From B30-G6 sp963701385 (GTDB taxonomy: Bacteria > Desulfobacterota > Desulfobacteria > Desulfobacterales > B30-G6), in assembly GCA_963701385.1 (NCBI GenBank), contig CAVOZW010000009.1:62001-126000 (forward strand): a stretch of 64,000 nt of DNA, given 5' to 3'. This document shows, piece by piece, positions 9,053 to 17,349 of this stretch (positions within the stretch are counted from its first letter, which is position 1; every line of letters begins with the position of its first letter). Both the position numbers and the translations under genes were made by a program. The notes beneath the pieces were generated by a model. The model was not told where the DNA came from. It searched no databases and saw only the letters and a program-made list of their open reading frames with translations.

Positions 9053-9759
9053 AGGATTCGGGTGCCCGTCACTTGGCAGGCAAATGGGGCTTGCTTCTAA
9101 TGGGTGTTCTTCTCATCCTGGGCCTGCTCTTATTTCTTTATGGCGCAGAACTCTGGTCCCTGATGGGTCAATTTTTCTCTTTCCTTTCCAACAGGCAAAA
9201 AACGAGTGCTTATATCGAAGGATTCGGCCCTGCGGCTCCGTTGGTTTTTATGCTGGTACAAGTTCTTCAGGTCATGTTGGCACCCATACCCGGTGAGGCT
9301 ACGGGCTTTATCGGCGGGTATCTATTCGGTCTTACCAAAGGTTTCCTTTTTTCGAGTATTGCACTGAGTGTCGGTTCCATCATCAACTTTGGCGTCGGTC
9401 GTTTCTTTGGACAGCGGTATGTGAGAAAAGTGATACCACCCAAGTACTTGGTGCGATTCGATATGGTTGCCAGACGGGAAGGTGTTTTGATCGTTTTTAT
9501 GCTGTTCGTACTTCCAGGATTTCCAAAAGACTACCTGTGTCTGTTTCTGGGTTTGAGTTCCCTTCCGTTCAAGCTATTTTTTTTCATGACAACCATCGGC
9601 AGGTTACCGGGAACGTTTATCTTGAGCTTGCAGGGAGCCTTGCTATTCGAACAGAATTATTGGGTTCTGGGTCTGGCGACAGCGATATGTTCCGTTGTTG
9701 TCCTGTTTGGTTACCGATACCGCGAATCTCTTTATACCTGGATCGAAAAGCAGTCGTGA
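9049..9759 (+). CDS. VTT-domain membrane protein (TVP38/TMEM64, DedA-like)
   Basis: A 236-residue polytopic membrane protein. After a first helix (about residues 12-32) comes the VTT-domain signature region with PGEATGFIGGYLFG, then GSIINFGVGRFFG, and a FVLPGFPKDYLCLFLG-like re-entrant stretch typical of the TVP38/DedA superfamily. The family is linked to lipid scrambling or undecaprenyl-phosphate recycling, but the role of this member is unknown. It is translationally coupled to pgk by an ATGA overlap and closes the operon before a terminator. Confidence 0.85.
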   Translation: MKDSGARHLAGKWGLLLMGVLLILGLLLFLYGAELWSLMGQFFSFLSNRQKTSAYIEGFGPAAPLVFMLVQVLQVMLAPIPGEATGFIGGYLFGLTKGFLFSSIALSVGSIINFGVGRFFGQRYVRKVIPPKYLVRFDMVARREGVLIVFMLFVLPGFPKDYLCLFLGLSSLPFKLFFFMTTIGRLPGTFILSLQGALLFEQNYWVLGLATAICSVVVLFGYRYRESLYTWIEKQS

Positions 9760-9777
9760 CATCGTGTAACGATTCTC

Positions 9778-9798
9778 AGCCGCCAAGGGCGGCTTTTT
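9778..9798 (+). terminator. Rho-independent terminator
   Basis: Stem AGCCGCC / GGCGGCT with a 3-nt loop, running directly into TTTTT. It closes the radC-pgk-VTT operon. Confidence 0.85.
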
Positions 9799-9853
9799 GG
9801 GAAATGCACAGGCATTTTTCGAACGTGAAGATGCCACGTGCCTAAGCGCGTGC
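9799..9853. repeat. REP-like element, family B, copy 1
   Basis: It contains the hairpin GAAATGC..GCATTTTTC and the downstream words CGTGAAGATGCC and TAAGCGCG. The element at 13795-13851 matches it over about 50 bases with scattered changes, so this is a dispersed repeat and not part of the terminator. Confidence 0.7.
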
Positions 9854-9924
9854 AGATTCACCCGTTGACCCATTCTCGATTTGGTGATAACATACGCTAA
9901 ATTTTCAAATTACAGGAGAGCGGC

Positions 9925-10986
9925 ATGGCATTTTGGGGTGTCAGAGAAGAGTTGAGCCGTGCAAACCAACTGAGGCGTTCCTATTACGAGCTCTTGAGAG
10001 ACGAGCTCGATCAATTTGTTCTGCAGTATGCGCTTGTTGACTCATTTAACAATTTTCTAGTGAAAAATGAAGCCTATCCCTTTGTGGCCAAACGGGAATT
10101 AAAGCCGCGTGCCCGGATACCCGACCTGGAGTACGGAAGCCACAACACATTCCTGCTCCTTTTTGTTGAGGAGGCGGTACCGGCGGTTAATAAAAAATAT
10201 ATTCGGTTCTTTGATGTCAACAAGACCACCCGGGCCAATCTTCTAAATTCAGAGGCACTGACACTCTCGGAAAAATACGATAGAAGTCAGAAATATCTGG
10301 AATCGGTCCAATTCATCAATTTTCTGAAGGATCTTCTTCCGGTGGATTATGCATTGCTTATCCAGCGCGACAAGGCCAGCAAAAAGAGACATCGCTACAC
10401 CTTGTCTCATTTCCATGTTCGGGTGGACTGGCCTATCGCAGATGCAGCCGAAGATCTTGCCAAAAACCTCAGGTATATATCCCAGGACTTGTACGAAAAA
10501 GGCGACAAGTATGCCGAGGATGTTCAAAAGAAGTTTTTTGAATATTACGGTGTGCCTGTCATGGTCGGTGGCAGACGTACGGCAGCCATTGTGGCCGCTC
10601 AATACTTTAAGCGAATCAACTGTATCACGACGGTATATGTCGGCAGCAGCGAGTCACGGGCATTGATTCGGATTTCCGAGCGGGGGACATCACGGATCGT
10701 TCTCATAGAGTTAGACGATATGGAGCTCAACCAAATCGTCACGGCCAGCCGGATCAAACCGCAGACATTCAAAAAGAACTATGTCGCCGTAAAATACAAC
10801 CATAAAAATATCTGTCTATTTCAGACCACCTACGCCTACACCAACCATGCCCGGCCACCCGACGATGGAAAGCTTAGGGAGATCAAGCCGGATCTCAACT
10901 GGCTTTCGGTCAGCGGGCAGCACATCCTGCCGAAACCGGGTGCCTGGAAGAGCGCACCCATACCCTGGAACCTTGTCTACACCTAA
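9925..10986 (+). CDS. Unknown 353-residue soluble protein
   Basis: Begins MAFWGVREEL with a strong GGAGAG site 7 bases upstream. It is soluble, mixed alpha/beta and rich in Tyr, Arg and Lys, with no signal peptide or membrane segment. I see no catalytic motif I can name; there is a GGRRTAAIVAAQYF stretch near residue 216 and an N-terminal helical segment (residues 5-35). It stands alone between a terminator and glpK, so context gives no clue. The length, good ribosome site and normal codon use make it a real gene. Confidence 0.8.
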   Translation: MAFWGVREELSRANQLRRSYYELLRDELDQFVLQYALVDSFNNFLVKNEAYPFVAKRELKPRARIPDLEYGSHNTFLLLFVEEAVPAVNKKYIRFFDVNKTTRANLLNSEALTLSEKYDRSQKYLESVQFINFLKDLLPVDYALLIQRDKASKKRHRYTLSHFHVRVDWPIADAAEDLAKNLRYISQDLYEKGDKYAEDVQKKFFEYYGVPVMVGGRRTAAIVAAQYFKRINCITTVYVGSSESRALIRISERGTSRIVLIELDDMELNQIVTASRIKPQTFKKNYVAVKYNHKNICLFQTTYAYTNHARPPDDGKLREIKPDLNWLSVSGQHILPKPGAWKSAPIPWNLVYT

Positions 10987-11034
10987 TCGTTTCTACGAAC
11001 ATCTCCCTTAGGTCGGCATGTCATAGAAACGATT
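10985..11034. repeat. Inverted repeat between the unknown gene and glpK
   Basis: Arms AATCGTTTCTA and TAGAAACGATT (11 bp perfect) are separated by 28 bases, in the short gap before glpK. The left arm overlaps the upstream stop codon. It may be an operator for glpK or a weak terminator; there is no T-run. Confidence 0.5.
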
Positions 11035-11062
11035 GTTATGTCAGATTCAATAGGAGCAGGAG

Positions 11063-12541
11063 ATGTCCGAACTCATTTTATCCATCGACCAAGGGACTAC
11101 CGGAACGACGGTACTTCTCATCGATAAAAAACTGAATATGCTTGGGAAAGGATATCGCGAATTCCAGCAGATCTATCCGCAACCCGGGTGGGTAGAACAT
11201 GCTCCCGCAGACATATGGGCATCCGTGTTGGCGTCTATCGCTGAAGCCATTCAGACAAGTGGGGTGAATACGGCGCGAATTGTCGGCATCGGTATTACCA
11301 ATCAGCGTGAAACCAATCTCATCTGGAATCGGAAAACCGGCCGCCCTTACCATAACGCCCTTGTTTGGCAATGCCGGCGAACCTCCGGAATCGTCGAAGA
11401 TTTGAAAGCCAAGGGCTACGAAGCACTTTTTCAGCAGCGAACCGGTCTTTTGCTGGATCCGTATTTCAGCGGGACAAAACTCCAGTGGCAACTCGATAAC
11501 CTCACGGATCTCAGGGCGGAAGTTGAAGCTGGAAGGGCCATAGCCGGCACGGTTGACACCTTCCTTACGTGGAAACTGACCCATGGAGCGGCTCATGTCA
11601 CCGATGTCACCAACGCTTCCAGAACCCTGCTGATGGATATCGAAACCCTGTCGTGGGACGATGAGCTTTGCTCGATTCTCAGAATACCGAAAGTCATGCT
11701 GCCTGAAATTCGGAGTTGTTGCGAGGTATACGGATACACCCGGAACGTTCCCGGATTACCGGACGGCATCCCCATCTGCGGTATGGCGGGAGATCAACAG
11801 GCTGCCCTGTTCGGCCAGGCTTGCTTTAAGAAAGGTGAGGCAAAGTGCACCTATGGAACCGGTGGGTTTCTGTTGATGAATACCGGGGCAACACCGGTGC
11901 CGAGTAAAAACAGGCTCCTGACCACAGTAGCCTGGCAGGTCAAAGATACGCTTGTCTATGCACTCGAAGGGTCGGCCTTTATCGCCGGATCAGCTGTGAA
12001 ATGGCTTCGAGACGGGTTACAGTTTTTCCATGAAGCCGCTGAAATCGAGGCATTGGCGAATCAGGTGGCCGATTCCGGCGGCGTTACGGTGGTTCCCGCT
12101 TTTGTCGGCCTGGGCGCGCCTCACTGGCGTTCGCAGGCCAGGGGGCTGATTAGCGGATTGACCCTCGGAACCAACCGTGCTCATGTGGCGAGAGCGACCC
12201 TGGAAGGAATTGCTTTGCAGAACGTGGAAATTTTACAGGCCATGGTTGCTGACAGCGACCAGCGTCTGGTGCAGCTAAAGGTCGATGGCGGTGCGAGCGC
12301 CAACGATCTGTTGATGCAGATGCAGGCCGATTTTCTGGGATGTCGTATCATCCGTCCTGAAATGGTTGAAACCACGGCACTGGGAGCTGCCTTCCTGGCA
12401 GGATTAGGGGCAGGAATCTGGCAGGATTTTGGTGACATCGCCAAGGCTTGGAAAATGGATCGCGAATTTCAACCCGCTATGGGTGAACAAGATCGTTCCC
12501 GGATTCTCGCGCGATGGCGCGAGGCTGTTCAAAAGGCTTGA
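11063..12541 (+). CDS. glpK: Glycerol kinase
   Basis: A 492-residue FGGY-family kinase that phosphorylates glycerol to sn-glycerol 3-phosphate. The N-terminal ATPase loop reads SIDQGTTGTT. The glycerol-binding region ITNQRETNLIWNRKTG, the GMAGDQQAALFGQ stretch and the C-terminal VDGGASANDLLMQMQADFLG are all typical, and the length is normal. The start has AGGAGCAGGAG upstream. No glycerol facilitator or glpD is adjacent. A REP element begins at its stop codon. Confidence 0.96.
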   Translation: MSELILSIDQGTTGTTVLLIDKKLNMLGKGYREFQQIYPQPGWVEHAPADIWASVLASIAEAIQTSGVNTARIVGIGITNQRETNLIWNRKTGRPYHNALVWQCRRTSGIVEDLKAKGYEALFQQRTGLLLDPYFSGTKLQWQLDNLTDLRAEVEAGRAIAGTVDTFLTWKLTHGAAHVTDVTNASRTLLMDIETLSWDDELCSILRIPKVMLPEIRSCCEVYGYTRNVPGLPDGIPICGMAGDQQAALFGQACFKKGEAKCTYGTGGFLLMNTGATPVPSKNRLLTTVAWQVKDTLVYALEGSAFIAGSAVKWLRDGLQFFHEAAEIEALANQVADSGGVTVVPAFVGLGAPHWRSQARGLISGLTLGTNRAHVARATLEGIALQNVEILQAMVADSDQRLVQLKVDGGASANDLLMQMQADFLGCRIIRPEMVETTALGAAFLAGLGAGIWQDFGDIAKAWKMDREFQPAMGEQDRSRILARWREAVQKA

Positions 12542-12583
12542 ACCGCAACAGCGAGCGCTAACCCCGTAGCTTGCTGCGGGGTT
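12539..12583. repeat. REP-like element, family A, copy 1
   Basis: Begins GAACCGCAACAGCGAGCGC and contains the hairpin ACCCCGTAGC / GCTGCGGGGT (12561-12582). The same block recurs at 32141-32185, and its first 19 bases recur inverted at 32308-32326. It starts at the glpK stop codon and may also act as its transcript end. Confidence 0.8.
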
Positions 12584-12662
12584 CTTCAAACAAATTGTTG
12601 CATTTATCTATTTATTATGTTAATCAAACTGAACAAGGCCGTGCAACTAGATAGGTTGGAAT

Positions 12663-13316
12663 GTGACCTCACCTGATTTTGATGACATCATACAAAGAGT
12701 GTTTGAAGCCACGGGAATCGATACCCAAAATGAACTGGCGCAGGCGCTCAAAATCAATCGCTCGGCCGTCACCCAGGCCAGAAAAAAGGGGCAGGTGCCG
12801 GATCGCTGGTTGCTGAAACTCTACCGAAAATTCGGCTTGAATCCTGAATGGTTGGAAAGCGGTGATGGGCGCTCTTTTCTTAAGAAACCTAGCGGGGGCG
12901 CTGTTTCTGAATTTGAAAAGATTCCCAAGGTGAATGCCAGGCTTTGTGCCGGTGACGGGTCCTTTGAAACGGATGCTGATATTCAGTGCTATTATTCTTT
13001 TCAAAAGGAATGGTTGAGAAAAAAAGGTACGGCCGAGGCCATGGTGTTGTTCGATATTTTTGGAAACAGCATGGAACCGGAGATCAGGAACGGCGATACG
13101 GTATTGGTCGATCAAAGCCAGAAGGCCATCCTGGCCGGGGCGCTCTATGCCGTTGGCATTGAAGACACCATACTGGTGAAGCGCATCGAAAAGCGTCCCA
13201 ATAAATTGGTATTGCTGAGCAATCACAAGGATTATCTTCCGATCATGCTCAATCGGGAAGAGGCTGCGGCGGTCAGGATAATCGGCAAGGTTATATGGAT
13301 CTGCCGTGAGATATAG
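12663..13316 (+). CDS. LexA/CI-like repressor (helix-turn-helix plus S24 peptidase)
   Basis: A 217-residue protein with an N-terminal helix-turn-helix (about residues 18-42, NELAQALKINRSAVTQAR) and a C-terminal S24 self-cleavage fold. The catalytic dyad is Ser136 in GNSMEPE and Lys173 in ILVKRIEK; Ala96-Gly97 in LCAGDG is a candidate cleavage bond. Such proteins are phage-type or stress-response repressors inactivated by RecA-stimulated cleavage. The start is GTG (an ATG two bases earlier runs straight into a stop) with AGGTTGG upstream. No phage genes are near, so it is either a domesticated repressor or a stand-alone regulator. Confidence 0.85.
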   Translation: MTSPDFDDIIQRVFEATGIDTQNELAQALKINRSAVTQARKKGQVPDRWLLKLYRKFGLNPEWLESGDGRSFLKKPSGGAVSEFEKIPKVNARLCAGDGSFETDADIQCYYSFQKEWLRKKGTAEAMVLFDIFGNSMEPEIRNGDTVLVDQSQKAILAGALYAVGIEDTILVKRIEKRPNKLVLLSNHKDYLPIMLNREEAAAVRIIGKVIWICREI

Positions 13317-13517
13317 CATCCTGGGATTATAGCTGATAGGGCTCAGGTTCTAGATACACGATGTGTATGAGCTCTCACAAAGAACGCTCGAACGTTTTAT
13401 TGCTAGCAGTCGGGAGGTTTTTTTTTGCAATCGTTGTTCATAAAAATAAACACTGAGGTACATGCAGCTTTCCATGGACCCGGGTGCTTATGACAAGCCG
13501 ACCGAAAGGAGAAGGAA

Positions 13518-13670
13518 ATGACCAAAGATATGGTTCGATGTCCCAAAGACTCAAAAATTATGTATCAGCGGGATGTGTGCGAAAACATATTCCGCAAGGG
13601 CAGCATTCGCTGCTGGTGTAAGACGTGTGAGCTGTTCAGAGATGAGGAACAGGAGACGGAGAACCTGTAG
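13518..13670 (+). CDS. Small cysteine-rich protein, probable zinc-ribbon
   Basis: A 50-residue frame with a strong ribosome site (AAAGGAG, 6-7 bases upstream). The protein begins MTKDMVRCPKDSKI and has five cysteines, the last three in CWCKTC, so a small metal-binding fold is likely. The C-terminus is acidic (RDEEQETENL). I do not recognise a family. The strong ribosome site and the cysteine spacing are the reasons to call it. Confidence 0.55.
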   Translation: MTKDMVRCPKDSKIMYQRDVCENIFRKGSIRCWCKTCELFRDEEQETENL

Positions 13671-13794
13671 CACCGAACCGACTGGGCATGGGCTGGCCTG
13701 GCACAAGGATATATGCCTTGGCTGCCCTCCCCAGCCGGTATTTGCGGCTGTTTTGTTGCGATTCTCTAAGAATGAAGAGCCTGGCAGCAAGCTG

Positions 13795-13851
13795 CGGAAA
13801 ATGCGCAGGCATTTTCCGACCGTGAAGAGGCCCCATGGTTAAGCGCCTGGC
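13795..13851. repeat. REP-like element, family B, copy 2
   Basis: A perfect 10-bp hairpin CGGAAAATGC / GCATTTTCCG with loop GCAG, then CGTGAAGAGGCC and TTAAGCGCC. It matches 9799-9853. It abuts the end of the minus-strand gene at 13854. A small flanking hairpin GCAGC-AA-GCTGC lies just before it. Confidence 0.75.
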
Positions 13852-13853
13852 GT

Positions 13854-14030
13854 TCACTTCGATTCAAAAGGTTCTGCGCAGGACCCGAACTGGACCAGTG
13901 CTTGTCCGCAATGGGGGCAGAAAGGGGTGGCGACATTGTGCTCATCCACGCACGCTTCCTGTGGAATACTTAGCATATAGGCTCCGACGCCATCGTAGTT
14001 GCACGCTTTTTCTGGACACGAAAAATTCAT
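13854..14030 (-). CDS. Small zinc-ribbon protein
   Basis: A 58-residue frame on the minus strand starting MNFSCPEKACNYDG, with GGAG 8-9 bases upstream of the ATG. Cysteines occur as C-x4-C near the N-terminus and as CPHCGQ near residue 38, a zinc-ribbon pattern, with two further cysteines (27 and 51). It is divergent from the hydrolase at 14234, so the two may share a control region. The function is unknown; such small ribbons often serve in protein-protein or nucleic-acid contacts. Confidence 0.65.
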   Translation of the reverse strand: MNFSCPEKACNYDGVGAYMLSIPQEACVDEHNVATPFCPHCGQALVQFGSCAEPFESK

Positions 14031-14233
14031 TGTTAATCTCCAAATAATAGTTATCGGTTGAAAGAACGATTAGAATATAGTCATGGTTCCGACATTGGCA
14101 AGGCTATTGCTGCTGAACAACGGGCCTTAATGCATATGAAATAAACGTTTCTCAAGCCTATTATACCAGTTGTTTGACGCCATTTTTTCGCGGTTTCGGA
14201 ACCCTACTCTGACAACAACGTTAGGAGGGACGC

Positions 14234-15076
14234 GTGACACACCAAGAAGGCTATTTGAAAGGCGTTCGGGATAGCAACATTTACTATCAGTATTGGTTGC
14301 CGGAAGAAACGCCAAAGGCCCTGCTTATCGTTGTGCATGGTTTGGCAGAGCACAGTGGACGGTATATGAATGTCGTCAATCGCTTTGTTCCATCGGGTTA
14401 TGCCGTGTACGGTATCGATCACATTGGACATGGGAAATCCGACGGAAAGCGGGTGTATGTGAAACGATTCCAGGATTACATAAACACACTCAGAATCTAT
14501 ATTGAAACGATTCAAGATTGGCAGCCGGGAATACCATTATTCATGATCGGACATAGCATGGGTGGCTTGATCGGCGCCGCATACCTGCTTGAACATCAGC
14601 ATAAACTATCAGGCGCTGTTTTTTCTGGGCCGGGAATAAAGGTGCCGGATAGTATCTCAGCATCTGTTATTTTGGCAGGAAAAATGCTTTCTCTTGTATT
14701 TCCAAAGACCGGCATTTTGCAACTGGATGCCAACGGTGTAAGCAAGGACCCGTCCGTGGTTGCTGCATACGTCAACGATCCCTTGGTCTATACAGGAAAA
14801 ATAACCGCGCGGCTGGGTGCGGAAATGCTCAAGACCATGCAGGATGTAACAGAAAAGGCAAACAAGATAAGCTTGCCCATAACGATTGTGCAAGGTGGCA
14901 ATGATCTATTGGTTGATCCAAACGGCGCTCAATTGCTCTATGATTTGGTAAGTTCAGCGGATAAAACGATTAAGATCTATGATGGTCTTTACCATGAAGT
15001 ATTCAATGAGCCGGAACGCGAGCAGGTATTGAATGATGTGCAAAAATGGCTCGAAGCTCGTCTGGATGCCATTTAG
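14234..15076 (+). CDS. Alpha/beta hydrolase, monoacylglycerol-lipase/lysophospholipase type
   Basis: A 280-residue serine hydrolase. The oxyanion segment VVHGLAEHSGRY, the nucleophile elbow GHSMGG (Ser108), a late Asp in NDLLVDP and a His in YHEVFNEPER form the expected triad, and the HGLAEHSGRY word is typical of monoacylglycerol lipases. It is cytoplasmic, with no signal peptide. The start is GTG with AGGAGGG 4-5 bases upstream. Likely substrates are mono-acyl lipids; this is inferred from the family. Confidence 0.88.
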   Translation: MTHQEGYLKGVRDSNIYYQYWLPEETPKALLIVVHGLAEHSGRYMNVVNRFVPSGYAVYGIDHIGHGKSDGKRVYVKRFQDYINTLRIYIETIQDWQPGIPLFMIGHSMGGLIGAAYLLEHQHKLSGAVFSGPGIKVPDSISASVILAGKMLSLVFPKTGILQLDANGVSKDPSVVAAYVNDPLVYTGKITARLGAEMLKTMQDVTEKANKISLPITIVQGGNDLLVDPNGAQLLYDLVSSADKTIKIYDGLYHEVFNEPEREQVLNDVQKWLEARLDAI

Positions 15077-15250
15077 CGTACAAGCACATACCGGTCACAC
15101 GGGATCAACTTTTCCGCAATCCAAGACGATAAAAAACTTTTAAAAAAATATTGTCATGAACGGGATTCATGATATAATTCCTGCGTGTTTTATCCCTTAT
15201 TCCTTTGATGGTTCCTTCCGCTGCGATAATTATCATGTCAGCCAATTGCC

Positions 15251-15700
15251 ATGAGAAAAGAAAAGCGATCAAAATTGAGCAATGATGACGGTTTGCGTAG
15301 AACAATGATGCGTTATGCCGTTAAGCAGGGCGCTTTGGTTGTCTTTAAAAAATCTTTTTTATTTGGAATATTAAAACCCCGAACGGTCCGGTCGGCTGCC
15401 ATAATTGATGCAAGTATCAGCGGTATTAGGGCTCAGTACACGGCCGCCACCAGTTGGTCGAGCAACTTCGACAAGATGTCTATTGTCACCACTGACAACA
15501 AAATTGCCATTGAGAATATCCCATGTAAAATTATTTCCGATGCCATTGTCAGCCGTCTCCCAGATGGTACATTTATAAGAAGATGTGGCATTAAATATGG
15601 GGACTTGTCCGATTATCACAAATTGCAGTTATCCTATTTCATGCAAGAGTATTCTATCGTGCCAAAAAGTCTGAAACCGTGGCACATTGAATTTGCATAA
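15251..15700 (+). CDS. PilZ-like domain protein
   Basis: A 149-residue protein. The segment RSAAIIDASISGIR fits the PilZ c-di-GMP signature (Arg patch followed by D/NxSxxG as DASISG, about residues 47-58), and the end GDLSDYHKLQLSYF resembles PilZ proteins of sulfate reducers. The N-terminus is basic (RKEKRSK). It faces the HD-GYP gene tail-to-tail, so a link to c-di-GMP signalling is plausible. The assignment is moderate because the first arginine motif is not a clean RxxxR. Confidence 0.55.
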   Translation: MRKEKRSKLSNDDGLRRTMMRYAVKQGALVVFKKSFLFGILKPRTVRSAAIIDASISGIRAQYTAATSWSSNFDKMSIVTTDNKIAIENIPCKIISDAIVSRLPDGTFIRRCGIKYGDLSDYHKLQLSYFMQEYSIVPKSLKPWHIEFA

Positions 15701-15811
15701 AGATACGGACAATTGAACCTGAATGATTCCGCCTGCCTAACGGTCAGATTGGACGCTCTATCGTCGTTGACCGAAAAACGTTTTGAAACCGCTGCGGCAA
15801 ATAACGTCAAC

Positions 15812-15842
15812 CAGGCGCTCGAACGCCTGCCGGTGTTTTTTT
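15812..15842. terminator. Terminator between convergent genes
   Basis: Stem CAGGCG / CGCCTG with loop CTCGAA, followed by CCGGTG and a run of seven T on the plus strand. It ends the PilZ-like gene before the convergent HD-GYP gene. Confidence 0.6.
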
Positions 15843-15861
15843 CAAGAGCAAGCGGTGCAAT

Positions 15862-17349
15862 CTAAATGATAAACTTGGCGGGTTGGATCCCAAGCGTCGC
15901 TGGATGATCCGTTTTTATGATGTTGCGGACGTATTGGCCTGTTTTTGCGTTGCGTTCTGAAAGGTTGATGCATTTGCCCTTGCAAAACGTTCCATCGGTG
16001 TTTGTGTTCAGGAGTTGAACTTGTGGACGTGTTCGATCCGTTTTTTGAGAACTGTGCAGGGCCAGGCCTATTTCGCCGGTATCCAGTTGCAACAGCGTTC
16101 CGATGGGGTATACGCCGAGCATGTTGACGAAAATCTTGAGCAGAACCGGATCGAAATATTTGCCTGAGTCAGCCAGCATGTGCCCCAAAGCGCTGTCCGG
16201 GCTCATGGAGGTCGGCCGGTATATGCGGGGTGATGTGATGGCATCGTAGACATCCACGATCGTCAGAATTCGACCGAACAGACTGATGGGACGCTTTTTA
16301 TCAAGCGCCGGATAGCCGGAATGATCATATCGAATGTGGTGTTCGAACGGAGAAACAAACAAATGCACCTTACGGTATTTATTGGTTTTCAGCTTTAAAA
16401 TGAGCAACGCGCTGTTGACGGAGTGTTTTTTGATCTCATTGAATTCAAAATCGTTTAATTTCCCTCTTTTGTTCAAGATATTTTTTGGGATTTCAATCTT
16501 GCCCAGATCGTGAAACAACCCACAGAGTCCCAGCTTTTCCAGCATGTTGCGGTTCATACCGATCCGTTTGCCCAAGGACATGGCCAGTAGCGCCACATTC
16601 AGAGAGTGCGTGAAGGTGTAGTCGTCGTACATACGGATGGTACTGAGTGAAAAAAAGGTGGTATCGTCTTCTGTGATGATGTCCACCATTCGTTGAACCA
16701 TGCGAACCGACTTTCTGATGCTGGCTTCCCTGCCGGCAAGCAGTTTTTCCGCCACTTCCTTTACAGAATTCAACGAGTACTGGTAGGTTTTTTTGGCGGC
16801 CTCTTTTTTTCGTTCGAGGACTTGGGAATGTCTGATCTCAGCTTCCAGGGACACGTCGCGAAGGCTCAGATTGGAATCCTGCATCACCACCAGCCAATGA
16901 ATATCGCTTTTTTCCAATTCCGTTTTGAGCCATTCAGAAGGGGTGTCATGCTGATCGGCAAGGTTCAGAAAACGGGCAAAGACCAGAATTTCAGCTGCGG
17001 GGACTTTTTCCAAGTCTGCATCGAAATGAAAACCGTAAATGGATCGTTTCTCCAGAAACTGCATCATATGGTTGAATTCAGCTGCATCTTTTCGAAGCAA
17101 GGGCAGTTTTTCTTCCTGAAGAAAAAAGCGGCCATTGAAAATCTGGAGCGCGACATGGTCGTTTTGAGCGCTGGCATGTTTTATGGCTTTTTTAAAGGCC
17201 GTCACGGCGTTGATGGCTAATTTGTTGTTGTCATCATAGAGCTTGGAGATTTGGCAGAGCCTGGCAATCCCCTTTAATAGGTTTGCCCCGGGCGAACTGG
17301 GTGACTGGGTGTGATCGTTTGCGAATGGTTTGGTCATGATGTTATGCAT
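15862..17349 (-). CDS. HD-GYP domain protein (probable c-di-GMP phosphodiesterase)
   Basis: A 495-residue cytoplasmic protein with an N-terminal all-helical region of unknown type (residues 1-200) and a C-terminal HD-GYP domain. Visible motifs are HSLNVALLA, HDLGKIEIP (the HD pair), HHIRYDHSGYP (GYP form SGYP) and DVYDAIT. Such domains open cyclic di-GMP to pGpG or GMP. It begins directly after the stop of the HEAT-repeat gene (TGAATG), so the two form an operon and probably a functional pair. No receiver domain is visible; the sensor may be the partner. Confidence 0.88.
   Translation of the reverse strand: MHNIMTKPFANDHTQSPSSPGANLLKGIARLCQISKLYDDNNKLAINAVTAFKKAIKHASAQNDHVALQIFNGRFFLQEEKLPLLRKDAAEFNHMMQFLEKRSIYGFHFDADLEKVPAAEILVFARFLNLADQHDTPSEWLKTELEKSDIHWLVVMQDSNLSLRDVSLEAEIRHSQVLERKKEAAKKTYQYSLNSVKEVAEKLLAGREASIRKSVRMVQRMVDIITEDDTTFFSLSTIRMYDDYTFTHSLNVALLAMSLGKRIGMNRNMLEKLGLCGLFHDLGKIEIPKNILNKRGKLNDFEFNEIKKHSVNSALLILKLKTNKYRKVHLFVSPFEHHIRYDHSGYPALDKKRPISLFGRILTIVDVYDAITSPRIYRPTSMSPDSALGHMLADSGKYFDPVLLKIFVNMLGVYPIGTLLQLDTGEIGLALHSSQKTDRTRPQVQLLNTNTDGTFCKGKCINLSERNAKTGQYVRNIIKTDHPATLGIQPAKFII

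Noticed and set aside
12600..12660. Operator of the LexA-like repressor (GTTGCA ... TGCAAC)
   Set aside because: Arms of only six bases, 40 bases apart, can arise by chance; no second copy was seen.
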